Of a DNA stretch of 64,000 bases, positions 8,516 to 20,562 are shown piece by piece. The notes below the pieces were generated by a model. It was given only the letters and a program-made list of their open reading frames with translations. It was not told where the DNA came from and searched no databases. The translations under genes and the position numbers were made by a program. Each line of letters opens with the position of its first letter. The stretch's first letter is position 1. This DNA is from Cydia pomonella (taxonomy: Eukaryota; Arthropoda; Insecta; Lepidoptera; Tortricidae): assembly GCF_033807575.1 (NCBI RefSeq), contig NC_084706.1, forward strand, positions 20,932,725 through 20,996,724, in the 5' to 3' direction.

Positions 8516-10969
8516 ACATACCTACTTAAGATTGTAGCGTTAACCCCTTACTTCATGTCGTAAATAAAAATATTTTTATATTTTTTTTAAATAGTCTATT
8601 TTGTGGGAAATAAAAGTATATATATATCTGTTTAAAAATAAACTTTAATAGCTATCAATAGAAGTGAAATTTATAACTGTCATATAGGACTGCGCATGCG
8701 GTAAGGGGTTAAATAGATAATAATATAAGTTTAATTTACGTATAAACTACCTAGCTTATTACACACTCTGTGGTTTGGCAGAAATATATTATAAATAGTT
8801 ATAAGGCATGAAACGTGAATAAACGTTTATTTATTTATTATTATTTTATTTATTAATTATGACAAAATAAATAACGTTAATACAGGGTAAGTAGTTGTGG
8901 GTCAGAAACGTTCGGAAAAACCGGTGTCTTTTCTGTGGACATTACAAAAATTGATGAATTGTATACATTCTTATAAGAATTTTATCATGCCGCCATCATT
9001 AAAGTCCATTAAACTCTGTTTATTTTATAATATCCAGAGGAAAGTCGCATAACCAAAGTACTAAAAATGTATTTGGCCCTTTTATTCCAGGTGATAAAAT
9101 AATTGCTTACCACGCGATTGAAAGAGGCAAACAAAACAATGTCTTTATCTCGCTTTCACGTTCATACATAAATACGACCATCACGGGGATACCAGTGGTC
9201 CGCGGACCACCGGTTAAGAACCACTGACTTAAAGCCATCAGCACTTTTTTCTTCCCCCGCCGCGGCACCCGGACAGAAAATTGGAATTTCCCGTATCCGT
9301 GTTAAGCATAATTTGAATAAAACTATTGCGTACCGTGTTTCGTCTCGGTTTCACAGGTTTATTGCTCGTATTCGTAATTCGTATCATAAATAACTGCAGA
9401 ACATGAATTCGAGAAGAACAGGTTTAAGGGTACAGTCAACATCAAAAGTAGCGGATCATACTACGCGTCAAAAGTTTCTACACTTTCTGCTCGTACCATT
9501 CTCTAATTGTTTAAGGGGCTCCCTGGCGCCAATGACCTTCGATCTGAATCCTTTAGATTTCTAATGTGTTTTATAGCTTACCATATTAACAGCAACAGCT
9601 TTAGGCTGCAACATAGTATTCCATATTTACTTCAAAGTTCATTGTCTTCGAGATTTTTGGCATCAAAGTTGAACAATTTTAGGCCAAAAAATTAGTTTTC
9701 TGACCATAACTTTTGTGTTAATTAGTTTAAAATTAAAATCTCTGATTAGTTTCTAGAGAAGTCAAAGACGAACCCAAATTTATATGTTTCGTATATGTAA
9801 GAACTTTCACAGCAATCGAGTAACGAAAAAAGTGTTCTTTGAGACAATGTTTAAGAAAATCATAAAAAATAAGTATTAATTACTTTCAAAATCCGTCAGA
9901 CCAGAATAGAGATAAAAGGTTGAAGAACCGATAGCCGTTTGTCTTCTAATTCTATCTGTATGACTAGTGGAGTAAAAACTCAAAACCTGTCAAAAATGGA
10001 TGAAAACCGCGGGAAGCCCTTTAACAAAAAGAGATATATCTCTATAAGATGTAACAAAAATAGTGGGGATCTGTTTAAGGGCATATTCGGTATCGTGTCG
10101 TGTTAATGAGGAAAAAGTAACCCAATTCGCCACCATTTTATAAATTTAATTGTAAGCAGATGCCGGCTGTAAAACTGATAAAACTATTACGCTACTGTGA
10201 CTAAATTTGCCTCCAGTAAGCCGCCAAAATTCATACGACACCACTCATACTTAAGTACATTATTCAAACAATGATAATGACGTTAATCGATATCGATTAT
10301 AACATCGTGAAATATGTTATCTAAGTTATTTCGGTTTTCCACCTAGGTTAGGCATTGAAAATTAGTCGGTTATCAAACTTTTTTGTTTCGTGACATTTAA
10401 ATATCCGCTCAAAGTTCTATCTAAAAAGGGGCCTTTAATTTACATACATACCAAATTTCAGGACTGTAGAGATTTCGAGGTTTGTTATATTCCGATTGTG
10501 CTATTTTCTCTAGCCGAATTTAACAGCGTAGGGTTAAAGCGGCATCGTGACTGGCAGGCGGGATAATTGATACATTGTGTCCTGTTAATTAAGATATTCT
10601 GGTGAAATGAATTTTTTTGTAATGTATATCCGGCCCGATTCGAAGAATGATTAAGACACGTTTATGATCTCGGAAAGATCTTTAAAAGATCGATAACTAA
10701 ACGACATGTCAAAATTGATGTTTATTTGTATTCCGCTGTGATCCGAATAAGATCTATCTACGATATTTCTAACGTCAAAGTGACATTGGTTGCCCGAATC
10801 GAGCTGCTTCTGTCAATTATACGACATACACACAAACGATATCTCAATGAGAACTTATCTAAACCAGAACTTATCGTTATCGTATCTCATTCTTCGAATC
10901 GGACCGATCGTTAACCGTAGCGCTATTATTTATTATTATTATTTAGCTTTGTTCTCGCACATCTGTTAT
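8516..10969. other. Intergenic, no gene recognised
   Basis: AT-rich sequence without a supported exon. Two pieces can be named. Near 9190-9227, CCAGTGGT, CCGCGGACC and GGTTAAGAACCACTG look like a degraded hAT terminal repeat. At 9431-9520 there is a half copy of the TACAGTCAGCATCAAAAG palindrome family seen complete at 39999. The rest shows nothing I can assign. Confidence 0.5.
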
Positions 10970-11128
10970 AAATTTTTTTTTTTTGTGTGTCTATGTCTTT
11001 TAATGACTATATTTAAATAATAACAAACTTAGTATAAAATGTAACCTAAAATTAAAACTACCTACAAAACTAAAATTAAAACCTAAAAAAAAAGGGTAAC
11101 ATGAGTGACCTAGCCCAATATGTTTATA

Positions 11129-12330
11129 TTAAGCTAGATCACCCAGGTCAGAACCCTGTGGAAGGGTTCCCATAAGGCTGGCTGCATTCCCCCTTTGGAT
11201 CGCTATGCCGATCCGTTGGGCGAGGAAGGAGCCAGCCCTACGGTCCCCCGTGACATCAATATTTTTTTTTGAAAGTTGCCGAATTAATTTATGAGCGCTT
11301 GGGCACCACGGTCCTAGAGTTTCGACTGCAAAAGCCACAAATATATGCCGGTCAGTGAGAGCTATATATTTGCGGCATTTTGCAGCCTCGGCAGCTATGG
11401 CCGCCCCGCCCGCTCTCAATGATGTTGAGCCGAGGTGAGACGGTGGCCGTCCAACACTCCAGGGCACAAGAGTCATTCCGTCGGGCCTCTTACCATCGTC
11501 ACGTGCGAGGCCAGGTGGCTCGAGAATGGCTGGGACGTTGGCACTGACAAAGGCACGACGGTGGATGTCATCGAGGCAGGCGTGGCGTGATAGGCGGCCG
11601 GCACTCTTAGAACACGACAGCCCGTGGTGTCCAAGGCTGTCCACAGAAGTTCCGCAGGGGCAACGATGGGGTGTGACTATATTGGATCCGAAGCGAAGAC
11701 CGACAGCCAGCCTGAGGGTATTGTTGTCTAGCAATGTTCCAAAGTTTGATGAGGGGAGAGCGTGCAACCAGGAGCCAGATTCTCTTTCCGCCACAGCCAG
11801 GATGCGTGCTTTTTCCTGGCTGGTGGAGCAAGAATTTAAGAGGTGTGTATGTACTTGTGAACAGATGGGTTGATCCCAGATTCTCTGGATGGATTTGTTA
11901 ATGGGTAGATCTCTTCCTGGGCAAGCCATTTTCCATGCGTCTTCAGCCTCAGACATGTACGCTACCTCGAAACCACGGAGTGATGGCGTAAGGATTTTGC
12001 CTACGAGGGGGAGCGTACTATGTACTGAGGACAGAAACGCGGGTAAAGCGACACCTGATATTTGACGGGTACCGAGACCTCCGAATCTGATCGGTAGGGT
12101 AGCATGAAGAAATTGGCGATCATTTATTTTGACATTCAAATTTTTTTCCAGTTGAATGTGGAGGATTGAATCTATTGATGCGGTAATGTTTGGAAACTTC
12201 CATAAAGGACTGCAGCGCAGAGAATATGTAAATTTGGGAACAAAAAGGCAGGAACGAAGAATACAGAGCGCCATGTGGGAATTAATTTTCAGTAGACGGT
12301 CCGAGAATTCTGTAAAACTAAGTATGTACT
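11129..12330 (-). pseudogene. Retroelement C-terminal part: CCHC finger and restriction-like endonuclease
   Basis: The open frame reaches 12472, but only from about 12330 does it match the family (EFSDRLLKINSHMALCILRSC), so the upstream ATG is fortuitous. In the 447-codon frame, C271, C273, H282/H283 and C287 (CPCGTSVDSLGHHGLSC) form a zinc-binding motif. It is followed by RHACLDDIHRR and KRPDG at 328-332, where the acidic residue is a likely part of a PD-(D/E)xK-type nuclease centre. After GRP (341-343) the sequence jumps to PSHLG. From recalled relatives I expect about a dozen residues here with a W-D-x-T-C-x-D motif, so an in-frame loss of catalytic residues is likely. The C-terminus QRIGIAIQRGNAASLMGT is shared by four other fragments in the window. 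Confidence 0.8.
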
Positions 12331-13718
12331 TTTGAGTTGATGAAATCTGAGATTGATTCCTCGAAAACAGGTGCACCCAGGAGGCAGAGCGAGTTTTTTT
12401 GCTGGATTTTGATGCCCGGGCAGATATTTTCGAAATTTTGTTGGATTTGCAGTTTATCTGAGGTGTCTGCATTGATATACAGTTCGCATTTATTTGTGTT
12501 AAGTTCTAGTCCTATAGATTTGAATTGGTTGATGATTAATGAAAGATCATTAAGGACGGAACTCGCGTTGCCTCCCAAGCTGCCATCGTCGAGGTACCAA
12601 ACGTTGAATTTAGAGTTTAGAGCCGAAATAATAGGATGAATAGCTAGGCTGAAAATGGCCGGCCCTAGAGGGTCGCGCTGTTGACAGCCAACGCAGGATA
12701 GGATATTGTTTTTTTTGTAGCACAGTTTTGTGGGAGTGCTATAGCACTGCCACATGTATGGATAGATAGAAGGGCTATTTTTTTGGATTTCTGTCAATAG
12801 GACGCCTCTTTCTACCGAATTAAATGCATTTTTTACGTCGACTTTGAGCAGTACCTCGCATTCGGGCCTATGTAGGAAGGTTCGGCAAGCGTGAACGGCT
12901 GCTTCGCAACCACCTTTGCTTCCGAATCCGAGTTGGATAGGTTGGAATTTTTTTTCTAGGTCCGAAATGATAATCTTACAGCAAATTTTGGAGGTTAGTC
13001 TGCGGAAGGTTGACCCTACGGCGATGGGTCTGATTCCTCCATCTTTTTTCTTCAAGGCGCAGAGATTAGCTCCGTAAAGCGTTGGTATGATAGAAGGATT
13101 AACTTTGCCTGCAAGCATCAAGTTAACTAAACGCGTAATACTTGCAAGTAAGTTATTACTCGGACCACAAGGCATACCTGAGGTTAGGGTTTTTAAGTGT
13201 TGCGGTGTTAATCCATCTAAACCGCCTGCAGAGCCGTTTTTAAATAAAGCAATGCCTGCTTGGACTGCGTCTTCCGAGCATTGTAGGCATGGTAAGGCTG
13301 GGCTAGGAGGATCGGGAAGACCAGGTACTGCGGGTGCCGGGGGATGTTTACTTTGTAGGGCAGTCAGAGTTTCTGGGGTGTCTGGAGCAGATGTGTCGCT
13401 GGAAAAAAGAAGTTGGGCAGCGCCTTTGAGGTCTCCATCGTTTATTTTTGATTCAACTAACTTAGTAATCTGGCTGGGTTTGAAATGGTGAGTGTTATGG
13501 TTATTGTCTATTTTGTGAGGGCGGGTGCAATTTAATTTAATTTTGGAGGTCAGAGATTTACTGTCTTCTTTGTTAACGTTCAAAATGTTGTATGTGAACG
13601 TTAAGAGGTATTCCCAGCTTGATAATGAATTTTCATTTACGCAGTTGTCAATGGCCTTTGCTAGATGGTTTGCAACAGTAGATCTTGCACCTCGCGGGAT
13701 ACGTTTAATTATGGGCAC
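12318..13718 (-). pseudogene. Retroelement reverse transcriptase, YLDD type
   Basis: 466 codons. The frame is open upstream of the listed GTG to about 13790, so 13718 is not a true start. Motifs in order: GLDGLTPQHLK near 166, LCALKKKDGGIRPIAVGSTF near 219-238, a GFGSKGGCEAAVHACR block near 264-279, motif A LLKVDVKNAFNS with Asp294, QQRDPLGP at 346-353 and catalytic YLDDGSLGG at 375-383. The middle motif is normally QQGDPLG, and Gly to Arg at residue 348 (codon 12675-12677) hits one of the best conserved glycines in reverse transcriptases. The frame ends after SKVHT, and the continuation is in another frame from about 12330, so an indel lies near 12320-12330. Confidence 0.87.
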
Positions 13719-13740
13719 AGAGTTTTTTAAAGAGCTTAGT

Positions 13741-13974
13741 TTATCCGAAATGTTGGTGCAATTGATCGGTGCTGGTGCTGATGCGGGGTGAGATATAGTG
13801 GAACTTTGGCTGAGAGTGGGTTTGTGGCTTGCCTAGGTGGATGTGGAGACCTCGGCGACCTTTTAAGAGTTTTGGGCCCGGGCAATGAGGGCATTGAATA
13901 TAATCATCGAGCGACACAGTGGCTGGTTGTGAATAGGAATTATGCTGGCTGTCGACATGCGGGGGTGAAGCCAT
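13741..13974 (-). pseudogene. N-terminal zinc-finger part of the retroelement
   Basis: 77 codons beginning MASPPHVDSQHNSYSQPATV. Residues about 28-53 contain CPHC followed by GRRGLHIHLGKPQTH, giving Cys-x2-Cys and clustered His. This resembles the N-terminal fingers of site-specific non-LTR elements that recognise target DNA. The frame differs by one from the reverse transcriptase frame, which is open from about 13790. An indel or a programmed shift near 13790 would join them, and an indel is more likely given the second break downstream. Confidence 0.6.
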
Positions 13975-14100
13975 CGGCAGTAATAAGTATTAAAATAGGA
14001 CTTACAAGATAACTAAGATAACCACTAAGACACAAATCACAAATAAATAAACAAAAATAACTATCAAAATGACATTGATGTCACAGGGCTCCGTCGTCGC

Positions 14101-15510
14101 AAGATTTTTCTTCCTTTTCTATGGTGTTAACAGCCAGACCCTCGAGCTTTGCTGTCGATGCTTAAGGAGTTTTGGGTTGGAGTCAAGCTGCTAGTGATGG
14201 GATTCTTCCGTACGTAACCGGAAACCAGGTTTTCGGATATTATCTAAAGATTTTCGAATACTTTCAAAAACGAACGACTTATGCACTTGATTGCTGTTAT
14301 TGTTCGGTAGGTATTATGAAGAAAAATCTCTAAAATAGGGCAATTTGTCCTAGGCATGTTGCTGGCGTAGTTCACTCCTGAGAACGGATTTTTCGATTCA
14401 TTTTCGAGCATAAAATAGATATATTCTCTTCTGTTGTGTTTTGCGTCGATCGATATTAAATCTAACAAGCTAAAAATTTAATTAATATTTAGGAGAGAAA
14501 AATTTAGACATCCGCTTGACGTGACAGTTGGTTATTATTATTCAAAATAATAAAATATTGTGTGTTATAAAATTGACTTTTCTTTTATTATATTTCCATG
14601 ATGTGTGATCCCTTGACGGTAACAGCCTCCTCCATATTCTTCAATTTTTCTTTGTAGCGCCCGTAACGCTATAGCCTGTTGAAAATATTACGCTAGTCTT
14701 TTTATTTTATTTATTGGTATTGAGGATTACAACAGCCGTAAATATAACTAAATATATAAATGCTTACATAAAAGAAGGCCAATGACAGTCATCCATTAAA
14801 TTGCAATATGTAACAAAGTAAAATAACAACAAAATTAAAAACAACGAAAATGTGCAACATAGTACACACAAATACTCGAAACCTTAAAAATACATACCGG
14901 TCGTAAAATATGGACTTAATTAATAATAAAATAGCCATAAAATTTGCATTAGTTGCAAGTCAGACACCAACAAGTATTTCACAAAATATATCCAAATAAA
15001 TACCTAAACATAGTAGGTATTTGAACTGAAGTTTTATTAATGGTAGAATTAGTAAGAAATAAAGTTTAGAAAGAACCTCCTTAAAAAATCCTATAACAAA
15101 TTGCATTGCATTTCCCTAGTAACCATCAACATATAGCTTGAAGAAGTTATGATATACCTACTTAGATATTATTATAAGATATAAGTACTTTACAAAACGG
15201 ACGGTCTTACTCAATATTGCCTAAAGAAAATCGTCTAAAGTCACTCACGCTAAATTTCAACTGAATGGCGGAAACCCGCCTTGCGATATAACGTTAATTG
15301 ATGACATATTTGTATTGTACATTAAACAAAAATGATATCTGTATTTTCCACCTAGGTAGGTAGTGAACATTTATCCGATATCACATTCTTAATTCGTGAC
15401 GATCATTTCTTACCTAATTATTGTATTATTATATTATTCACCTACAATCCAGCACAAACCAGTTCTAAGTTTTATCGCCGATAGATTTAACTAACAATTA
15501 GCTACAACAT
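14101..15510. other. Intergenic, no gene recognised
   Basis: AT-rich. No exon, SINE head or inverted repeat clear enough to call. Part of 14101-14180 may be the 5' end of the retroelement at 10970-14100. Confidence 0.45.
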
Positions 15511-15650
15511 CAACGAGGAAATGCCGCCAACATCCTTGGTACAAATACAAATGCCTCAAGGGCCTATTTTAGATTTAAGCTAGTTATAGTAATCCTCTGT
15601 ATATATCCATTATGTATATTGTTACTGTAAATAAGTACATTTTATGCTAC
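15511..15650 (+). pseudogene. 3' end of the endonuclease-type retroelement (fragment 1)
   Basis: CAACGAGGAAATGCCGCC encodes QRGNAA, the family's C-terminal signature, and ATGCCTCAAGGGCCTATT followed by TTAGATTTAAGCTAG encodes MPQGPILDLS and a stop at 15581. A seven-base insertion (ACAAATACAAATG against ACAATG in the 42.6-kb copy) shifts the frame between the two blocks. The 3' tail (TAGTTAT...ATTGTTACTGTAAATA) matches the copy at 42.6 kb. Confidence 0.7.
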
Positions 15651-16727
15651 ATTACTTAGTAGGAAGTTAACCCTGAACTGTAACTTATGACTTGCAAAAA
15701 ACGGCTTTTAGTAAAACTTAGTTTATCATGATAAAAAGACACTTAAAAATTTTACGTCTTCGCTTTAATAGTTTAATTACTTTAATAGTGTTCCTACTTA
15801 TAAAACAGCACTTGACAGTTATGTTACTCGATAAATTAGGCCCTGGCGAAATAAAGCCTTAGGTAATTTCTAGCTGACTTCAATTTAATACGAGCGAATA
15901 TTTAAACGGAGGTTAGCATAGGTTTAATCCTATGAAAACTCGGCGTCTGTGGACGGGATTGCGGTTTTATCAAAGAAAAAATCATCGGCTACAAACATGA
16001 TATCATATCACGATGGTCTCCTTTTACGTCTCTCGATGCACTGTCCGTGGATGTGTTGAAAAATATATATATCTTAACTACGAGTATAAGTATAATCTTA
16101 TAATAATATCCCAAAGATCAGAAGAACTTTACTAAAATTATAGCGGAATAAACTGTCAGAATCTTATGTTCCAAAATGGACGAATGTGCCTCTGCCTCTT
16201 GTCTTGCTGACGGGTGTGTTCCAAATTGATTGTGAAAACTCTTATTACTCGTTATCTAAATAACCGGGAAATGATTTCCCAAAGATGAAAATGCTATGTC
16301 GACTAAGTAGATACCACCAGAACGTACATAGGTACCTACTACCTAAGCATACGAGTATCTATATTTCTATAGGTATTTTAAAACTTACGGGGATTCCTAG
16401 TCTGTTGATGTCAGTGAAGATTAATTCTGATAATTTTAATCTTATAAGCCATTGTTTGATATTAGACATTCAATTCTACAAAGGCATCACCTAAAAAGTT
16501 TCCACTTAGAATTTACTTTTGTATTTCTGACACAAACCGCTACTTCATTAAGAACCCAATTAGCACAGATAGCTGTAAGTATAGCAGTCGTATAATAAAG
16601 TATGAATACGCTTGAAGCTGAATACAAAAGCTGCATAAGAGCTGTAACAGCGACTTTTCAGCTGTTATAACTCTTGAATAAGCACAATATACATATTCTA
16701 TCCCCCAACCTTCTACACTTAAATTTG
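15651..16727. other. Intergenic, no gene recognised
   Basis: AT-rich sequence without a supported gene or a repeat I can name. Confidence 0.45.
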
Positions 16728-18071
16728 TTAAATTGTTAATGCCTTTAAGGACTACGTCACCATAATACGAGGGCTGTTTCAAAAGTTGTTAGTTGCTCCG
16801 GCTCCACGCATGCGATTACAATATTATTTATACCATTGTGAGGGACCTCTCAGTACTTATTGAAGTGGTGTATATACATTTTTAGAAAACGCTTATATTT
16901 TCTTATTATGCTGATAATTTGATAAAAGATATAATAAACATTGATTTTCTTAATATTCATAAAACTATAAAAGTTATTGCAGTTTAAAATCGCTTCCTTT
17001 ATTTTAATGGCAATTTATTTTTATTTCTTAGTGAAATGTATTTGAAAACAATACTTTGCGTAGTTGTGTAATCTTGTCCGGCTTACCTACATAAAAAAGT
17101 GGCTGTGACAGAATCGGACAGACAGACGGACATGACGAATCTATAAGGGTTCCGTTTTTTGCCATTTGGCTACGGAACCCTAAAAACTGTGTAACATTCA
17201 ATGTCAATATGACGTAAACATTGTCAATTAACTTACTGTGCCCCCAATAAAAGATTTGTTGACAATATTAACAAATACTTTCTAATTCCCGTGCCACTTA
17301 ATCAGCTGTTTTAGTTAAATATTCTGTGGTAATTAGGGCACGGAAATTAGAAATTGTAATAAAATAAATTCGCCAAAATTTTAATATGCGTGTGTTAAAT
17401 TGTTAATGCCTTTAAGGACTACGTCACCATAATACGAGGGCTGTTTCAAAAGTTGTTAGTTGCTCCGGCTCCACGCATGCGATTACAATATTATTTATAC
17501 CATTGTGAGGGACCTCTCAGTACTTATTGAAGTGGTGTATATACATTTTTAGAAAACGCTTATATTTTCTTATTATGCTGATAATTTGATAAAAGATATA
17601 ATAAACATTGATTTTCTTATGTGGTAACAATATTCATAAAACTATAAAAGTTATTGCAGTTTAAAATCGCTTCCTTTATTTTAATGGCAATTTATTTTTA
17701 TTTCTTAGTGAAATGTATTTGAAAACAATACTTTGCGTAGTTGTGTAATCTTGTCCGGCTTACCTACATAAAAAAGTGGCTGTGACAGAATCGGACAGAC
17801 AGACGGACATGACGAATCTATAAGGGTTCCGTTTTTTGCCATTTGGCTACGGAACCCTAAAAACTGTGTAACATTCAATGTCAATATGACGTAAACATTG
17901 TCAATTAACTTACTGTGCCCCCAATAAAAGATTTGTTGACAATATTAACAAATACTTTCTAATTCCCGTGCCACTTAATCAGCTGTTTTAGGTAAATATT
18001 CTATGGTAATTAGGGTACGGAAATTAGAAATTGTAATAAAATAAATTCGCCAAAATTTTAATATGCGTGTG
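16728..18071 (+). repeat. Tandem duplication, two copies of about 0.67 kb
   Basis: Copy 1 is about 16728-17394 (667 bases) and copy 2 about 17395-18071 (677 bases). Copy 2 has 10 extra bases near 17620 (GTGGTAACA added in CTTAATATTC) and only about three further substitutions seen near the end. The unit begins TGTTAAATTGTTAATGCC. Near its start it contains TACGAGGGCTGTTTCAAAAG, which resembles a mariner terminal repeat. It holds the 3' part of the common GACAGACAGACGGACA...GGTTCCG repeat and ends with a small inverted repeat (arms around TTTCTAATTCCCGTGCC). No gene. Confidence 0.9.
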
Positions 18072-19329
18072 ACCAAAACGTTATCGCTTATATAACGATA
18101 CCAAAGGGCTCTAAAATCGAACAATTGCTATTGGCAAGCTATGTGGGAAATAAAATTTATAAGGGGCATCGAAATAACAAAAAAATTGTCGCCCACCCAG
18201 ATGGCGAAATACTTAAGCGGTTTGCTCGAACACGCCACGGCTTACCCTACAACTGCTTTCTTTGAGAGACAGCCAAATACTGTCTGTACAGGTGAGGCGG
18301 GACTCGAGGCGGATAGTACCTTTAAGTTTTGCCGACGAAATTGTACTCGCGCGCCCGGACAAAATTTAAACATCGATCACGAGTAATTTTACCACAATGA
18401 AATTAATAGTGTATGTGTTCATTGATAGTAAATATCATCTAGTTTAAGTATCTGACACTAAATCAGTGATATTAATGTACAATTTTTAGTAAGATTTTTC
18501 ATTATACTCAAAAACAAAGTTAAACTAAGCACTAGGTTTGCCGGCGACTTTCTTAAAGGGGTATTAAATCTATCCTTTTCCAGGAAACTTGAGACGGACA
18601 GAGAAAGGTATATGTTTCCCTGTACATCTTAGCAAAATAACAAAAAGTGTCCGGTGAAAGGATACCTATTTATGTTTCGGTTAGCAAAATTAGCTGACGC
18701 ATAATGCCATCATCTCGTCCAAACGGAACCTTTTTTGTGGCCCATCATGGCTATTACTATTACAATCAGTGCGTTTTTTGTCACATGACTAACGTTTGCT
18801 ACATTTTAAAGGGGATCATTAGTTCCAATCCAAAATGGCAGACTGATGTCATTCGTGACCAAACCCTGTCGTTAACGTTACAATTCATTATAAACAGGGG
18901 TTGGCAAAAGTATCTTCAGTAGAATACTCTAATTTCACTGTTGCCAGTAACTACCCCCACCATTTTCACGCATTTTCTTGTAATCTCATATATTTTTGTT
19001 CAGGACATTATTCTCAATGAATTGATACCATTGAATTGATTTCAATCGCTAGTATCGCAACAAATACAGTTGCGTAAAGACAGTTTTAAAGTAAAAAAAA
19101 TCTAAAATAACCATTTCTCGCCATCCATCCCTAATTTCACGTAATATTTTTTTATAAGAAAATTCCAAATTCTACATGTTTAATTACTAATAAACGGCCA
19201 AGATAAAAGTTCTGATTGAATGCGAAGTTATTAGATTCTAAAGGCGAAATTAGGATATGTACTGTATATTTGCCCTTATTTTCAATGAACTGGAACGTTG
19301 ATAACGGGTTTTGTTCATAATAGATCATG
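18072..19329. other. Intergenic, with one unexplained 81-codon open frame
   Basis: 18141-18386 (+) is open for 81 codons (MWEIKFIRGIEITKKLSPTQ...) in a stretch more GC-rich than its surroundings. It shows no domain I recognise, and no splice-site pattern or repeat supports it as a gene. The rest, 18387-19329, shows nothing assignable. Confidence 0.3.
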
Positions 19330-19427
19330 ACTGTCATTCACGACGACGCCTGCCTTGACTCGTATTGTTATGTTATTAAAGGTTAGATTTGACAAATCTG
19401 CGCGTCATCGTGGATAACACGAACTAT
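19330..19427. mobile_element. MITE, TGTCATTCACGACGACGC family
   Basis: The left end TGTCATTCACGACGACGCC is mirrored by GCGCGTCATCGTGGATAACA on the right. A close full copy lies at 49371-49467, and partial copies at about 21877-21940 and 29521-29590. About 97 bases, no coding capacity. Confidence 0.75.
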
Positions 19428-19630
19428 ATCTAGAAAAGAAATGCAAAATCTCAGGCAGGCGTATAATGGCGTTATAAACGTGATTTAAAAATGTTTATTT
19501 TTAACACCAAGGAATTCATAGAGACAGAAACTCTCATTGTCACTCTCATATGGGCAAAGACTCCGAAAGTCTCCCGGCATTTTTTTAACTCTCGACACAA
19601 AAAAGAGAGGTGTTATATGTTTGATGCCAA

Positions 19631-19653
19631 TGTCTGTCTGTCTGTCTGTCTGT
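19631..19653. repeat. (TGTC)n microsatellite
   Basis: Five to six repeats of TGTC between flanking unique sequence. Confidence 0.85.
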
Positions 19654-20146
19654 GGCATCGTAGTACTCAAACGAGTCAAACGGATGGACCGAACTCTTAG
19701 TTATGTCTGATAAAAATCGATCCAGCAATTTGAAGAGTATCGGTTCTTTTTAAAATGAAGTAAGGTATTTTTGGAGTAAAATAGTGCTTGTGATACAAGT
19801 GTGCTAGGTTGGTTATCCACGAGGCAATATTGTACGCGCGAGCTGCATGCGAGCGCGCAATAAGGAAGCTGATGTTTGTAATAAACTAATAACCAATGCA
19901 CACGCGTTTCATACGATGTTTTTCAACACACTTGCGAGGAAAAAACATAATTATGTCAAACAAAGGGATCCGGCCTGAAACTTTACTTGCACGTAATTTA
20001 TGTAAGCACGAACATTACCTTATACTTATTACCATCGATGCTTATTGTTTAAAATAGTTATTAAAGATTAAGCGAAGCGCCCTCAAAAATATGGGCCCCC
20101 TGGCGTGGCGTCCGTAGCGCGCTGTGAATGCACTTGTCCCATGCTT

Positions 20147-20562
20147 AAAAAACCGGTCAAGTGCGAGTTCGTTTTACTCGCGCACCGATGGTTCCGTACA
20201 AACTTTGAATTATTGGGTGAACGTTATTTTGTTTCACATTTTTCTTAATATTTTTTTTTCTCTATGAAAAAAAGAAAATAATGTTTTGGAATGTAGAATT
20301 TGAGCTCTTTCAAATGATACCCCACTTGACTTAGTCACTAGACTTTGAAATTTTGCCCCCTCTTCATATCGGCCATTTACCATACTTAATTTAAAAAAAT
20401 GCAATGTGTCTTAGCGTTGTTGATAACTATTCCAAATTTCAAATCGATAGCTTAAGTGGTGCTTGAGATATTTAGCGATGTGACAGACAGACAGACGAAC
20501 GGACGGACAGAGTCGCACCATAAGGATACCTTTTGTACCTTTTTGGTACGGAACCCTAAAAA
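20147..20562 (+). mobile_element. Dispersed non-LTR/SINE-like repeat, nearly full length
   Basis: Starts AAACCGGTCAAGTGCGAGTT, continues with CTCGCGCACCGATGGTTCCG, and ends with GACAGACAGACAGACGAACG, then a GTACCTTTTTGGTACGG hairpin and GGAACCCTAAAAA. Fragments of the same family lie at 17090-17190, 17768-17868, 31738-31798 (minus), 34905-34970 and 50418-50500 (minus). No protein-coding frame. The mechanism is inferred from its A-rich 3' end. Confidence 0.65.

Larger units (their letters stand above)
10970..14100 (-). mobile_element. Non-LTR retroelement with zinc finger, YLDD reverse transcriptase and restriction-like endonuclease
   Basis: A nearly complete minus-strand element, approximate limits. 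The gene order 5' to 3' is zinc finger (13974-13741), reverse transcriptase (about 13790-12318) and a CCHC/endonuclease region (about 12330-11129). A short AT-rich 3' tail with T/A-rich repeats follows. No LTRs or terminal inverted repeats are seen. The architecture recalls elements with a C-terminal restriction-like endonuclease (R2/NeSL-like layout). The exact clade is not established here. I recognise the C-terminal block as common in arthropod, mollusc and cnidarian genomes. Two frameshifts and one in-frame loss make it a pseudogene. Confidence 0.8.

Noticed and set aside
11526..13791. + strand open frames opposite the retroelement at 11-14 kb
   Set aside because: The minus strand carries clear RT and endonuclease motifs, so these are shadows of it.
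16760..16800. A mariner element at 16.77 and 17.43 kb
   Set aside because: Only a TACGAGGGCTGTTTCAAAAG end is present in each duplicated unit, with no second end or transposase, so it is only noted as a possible remnant.
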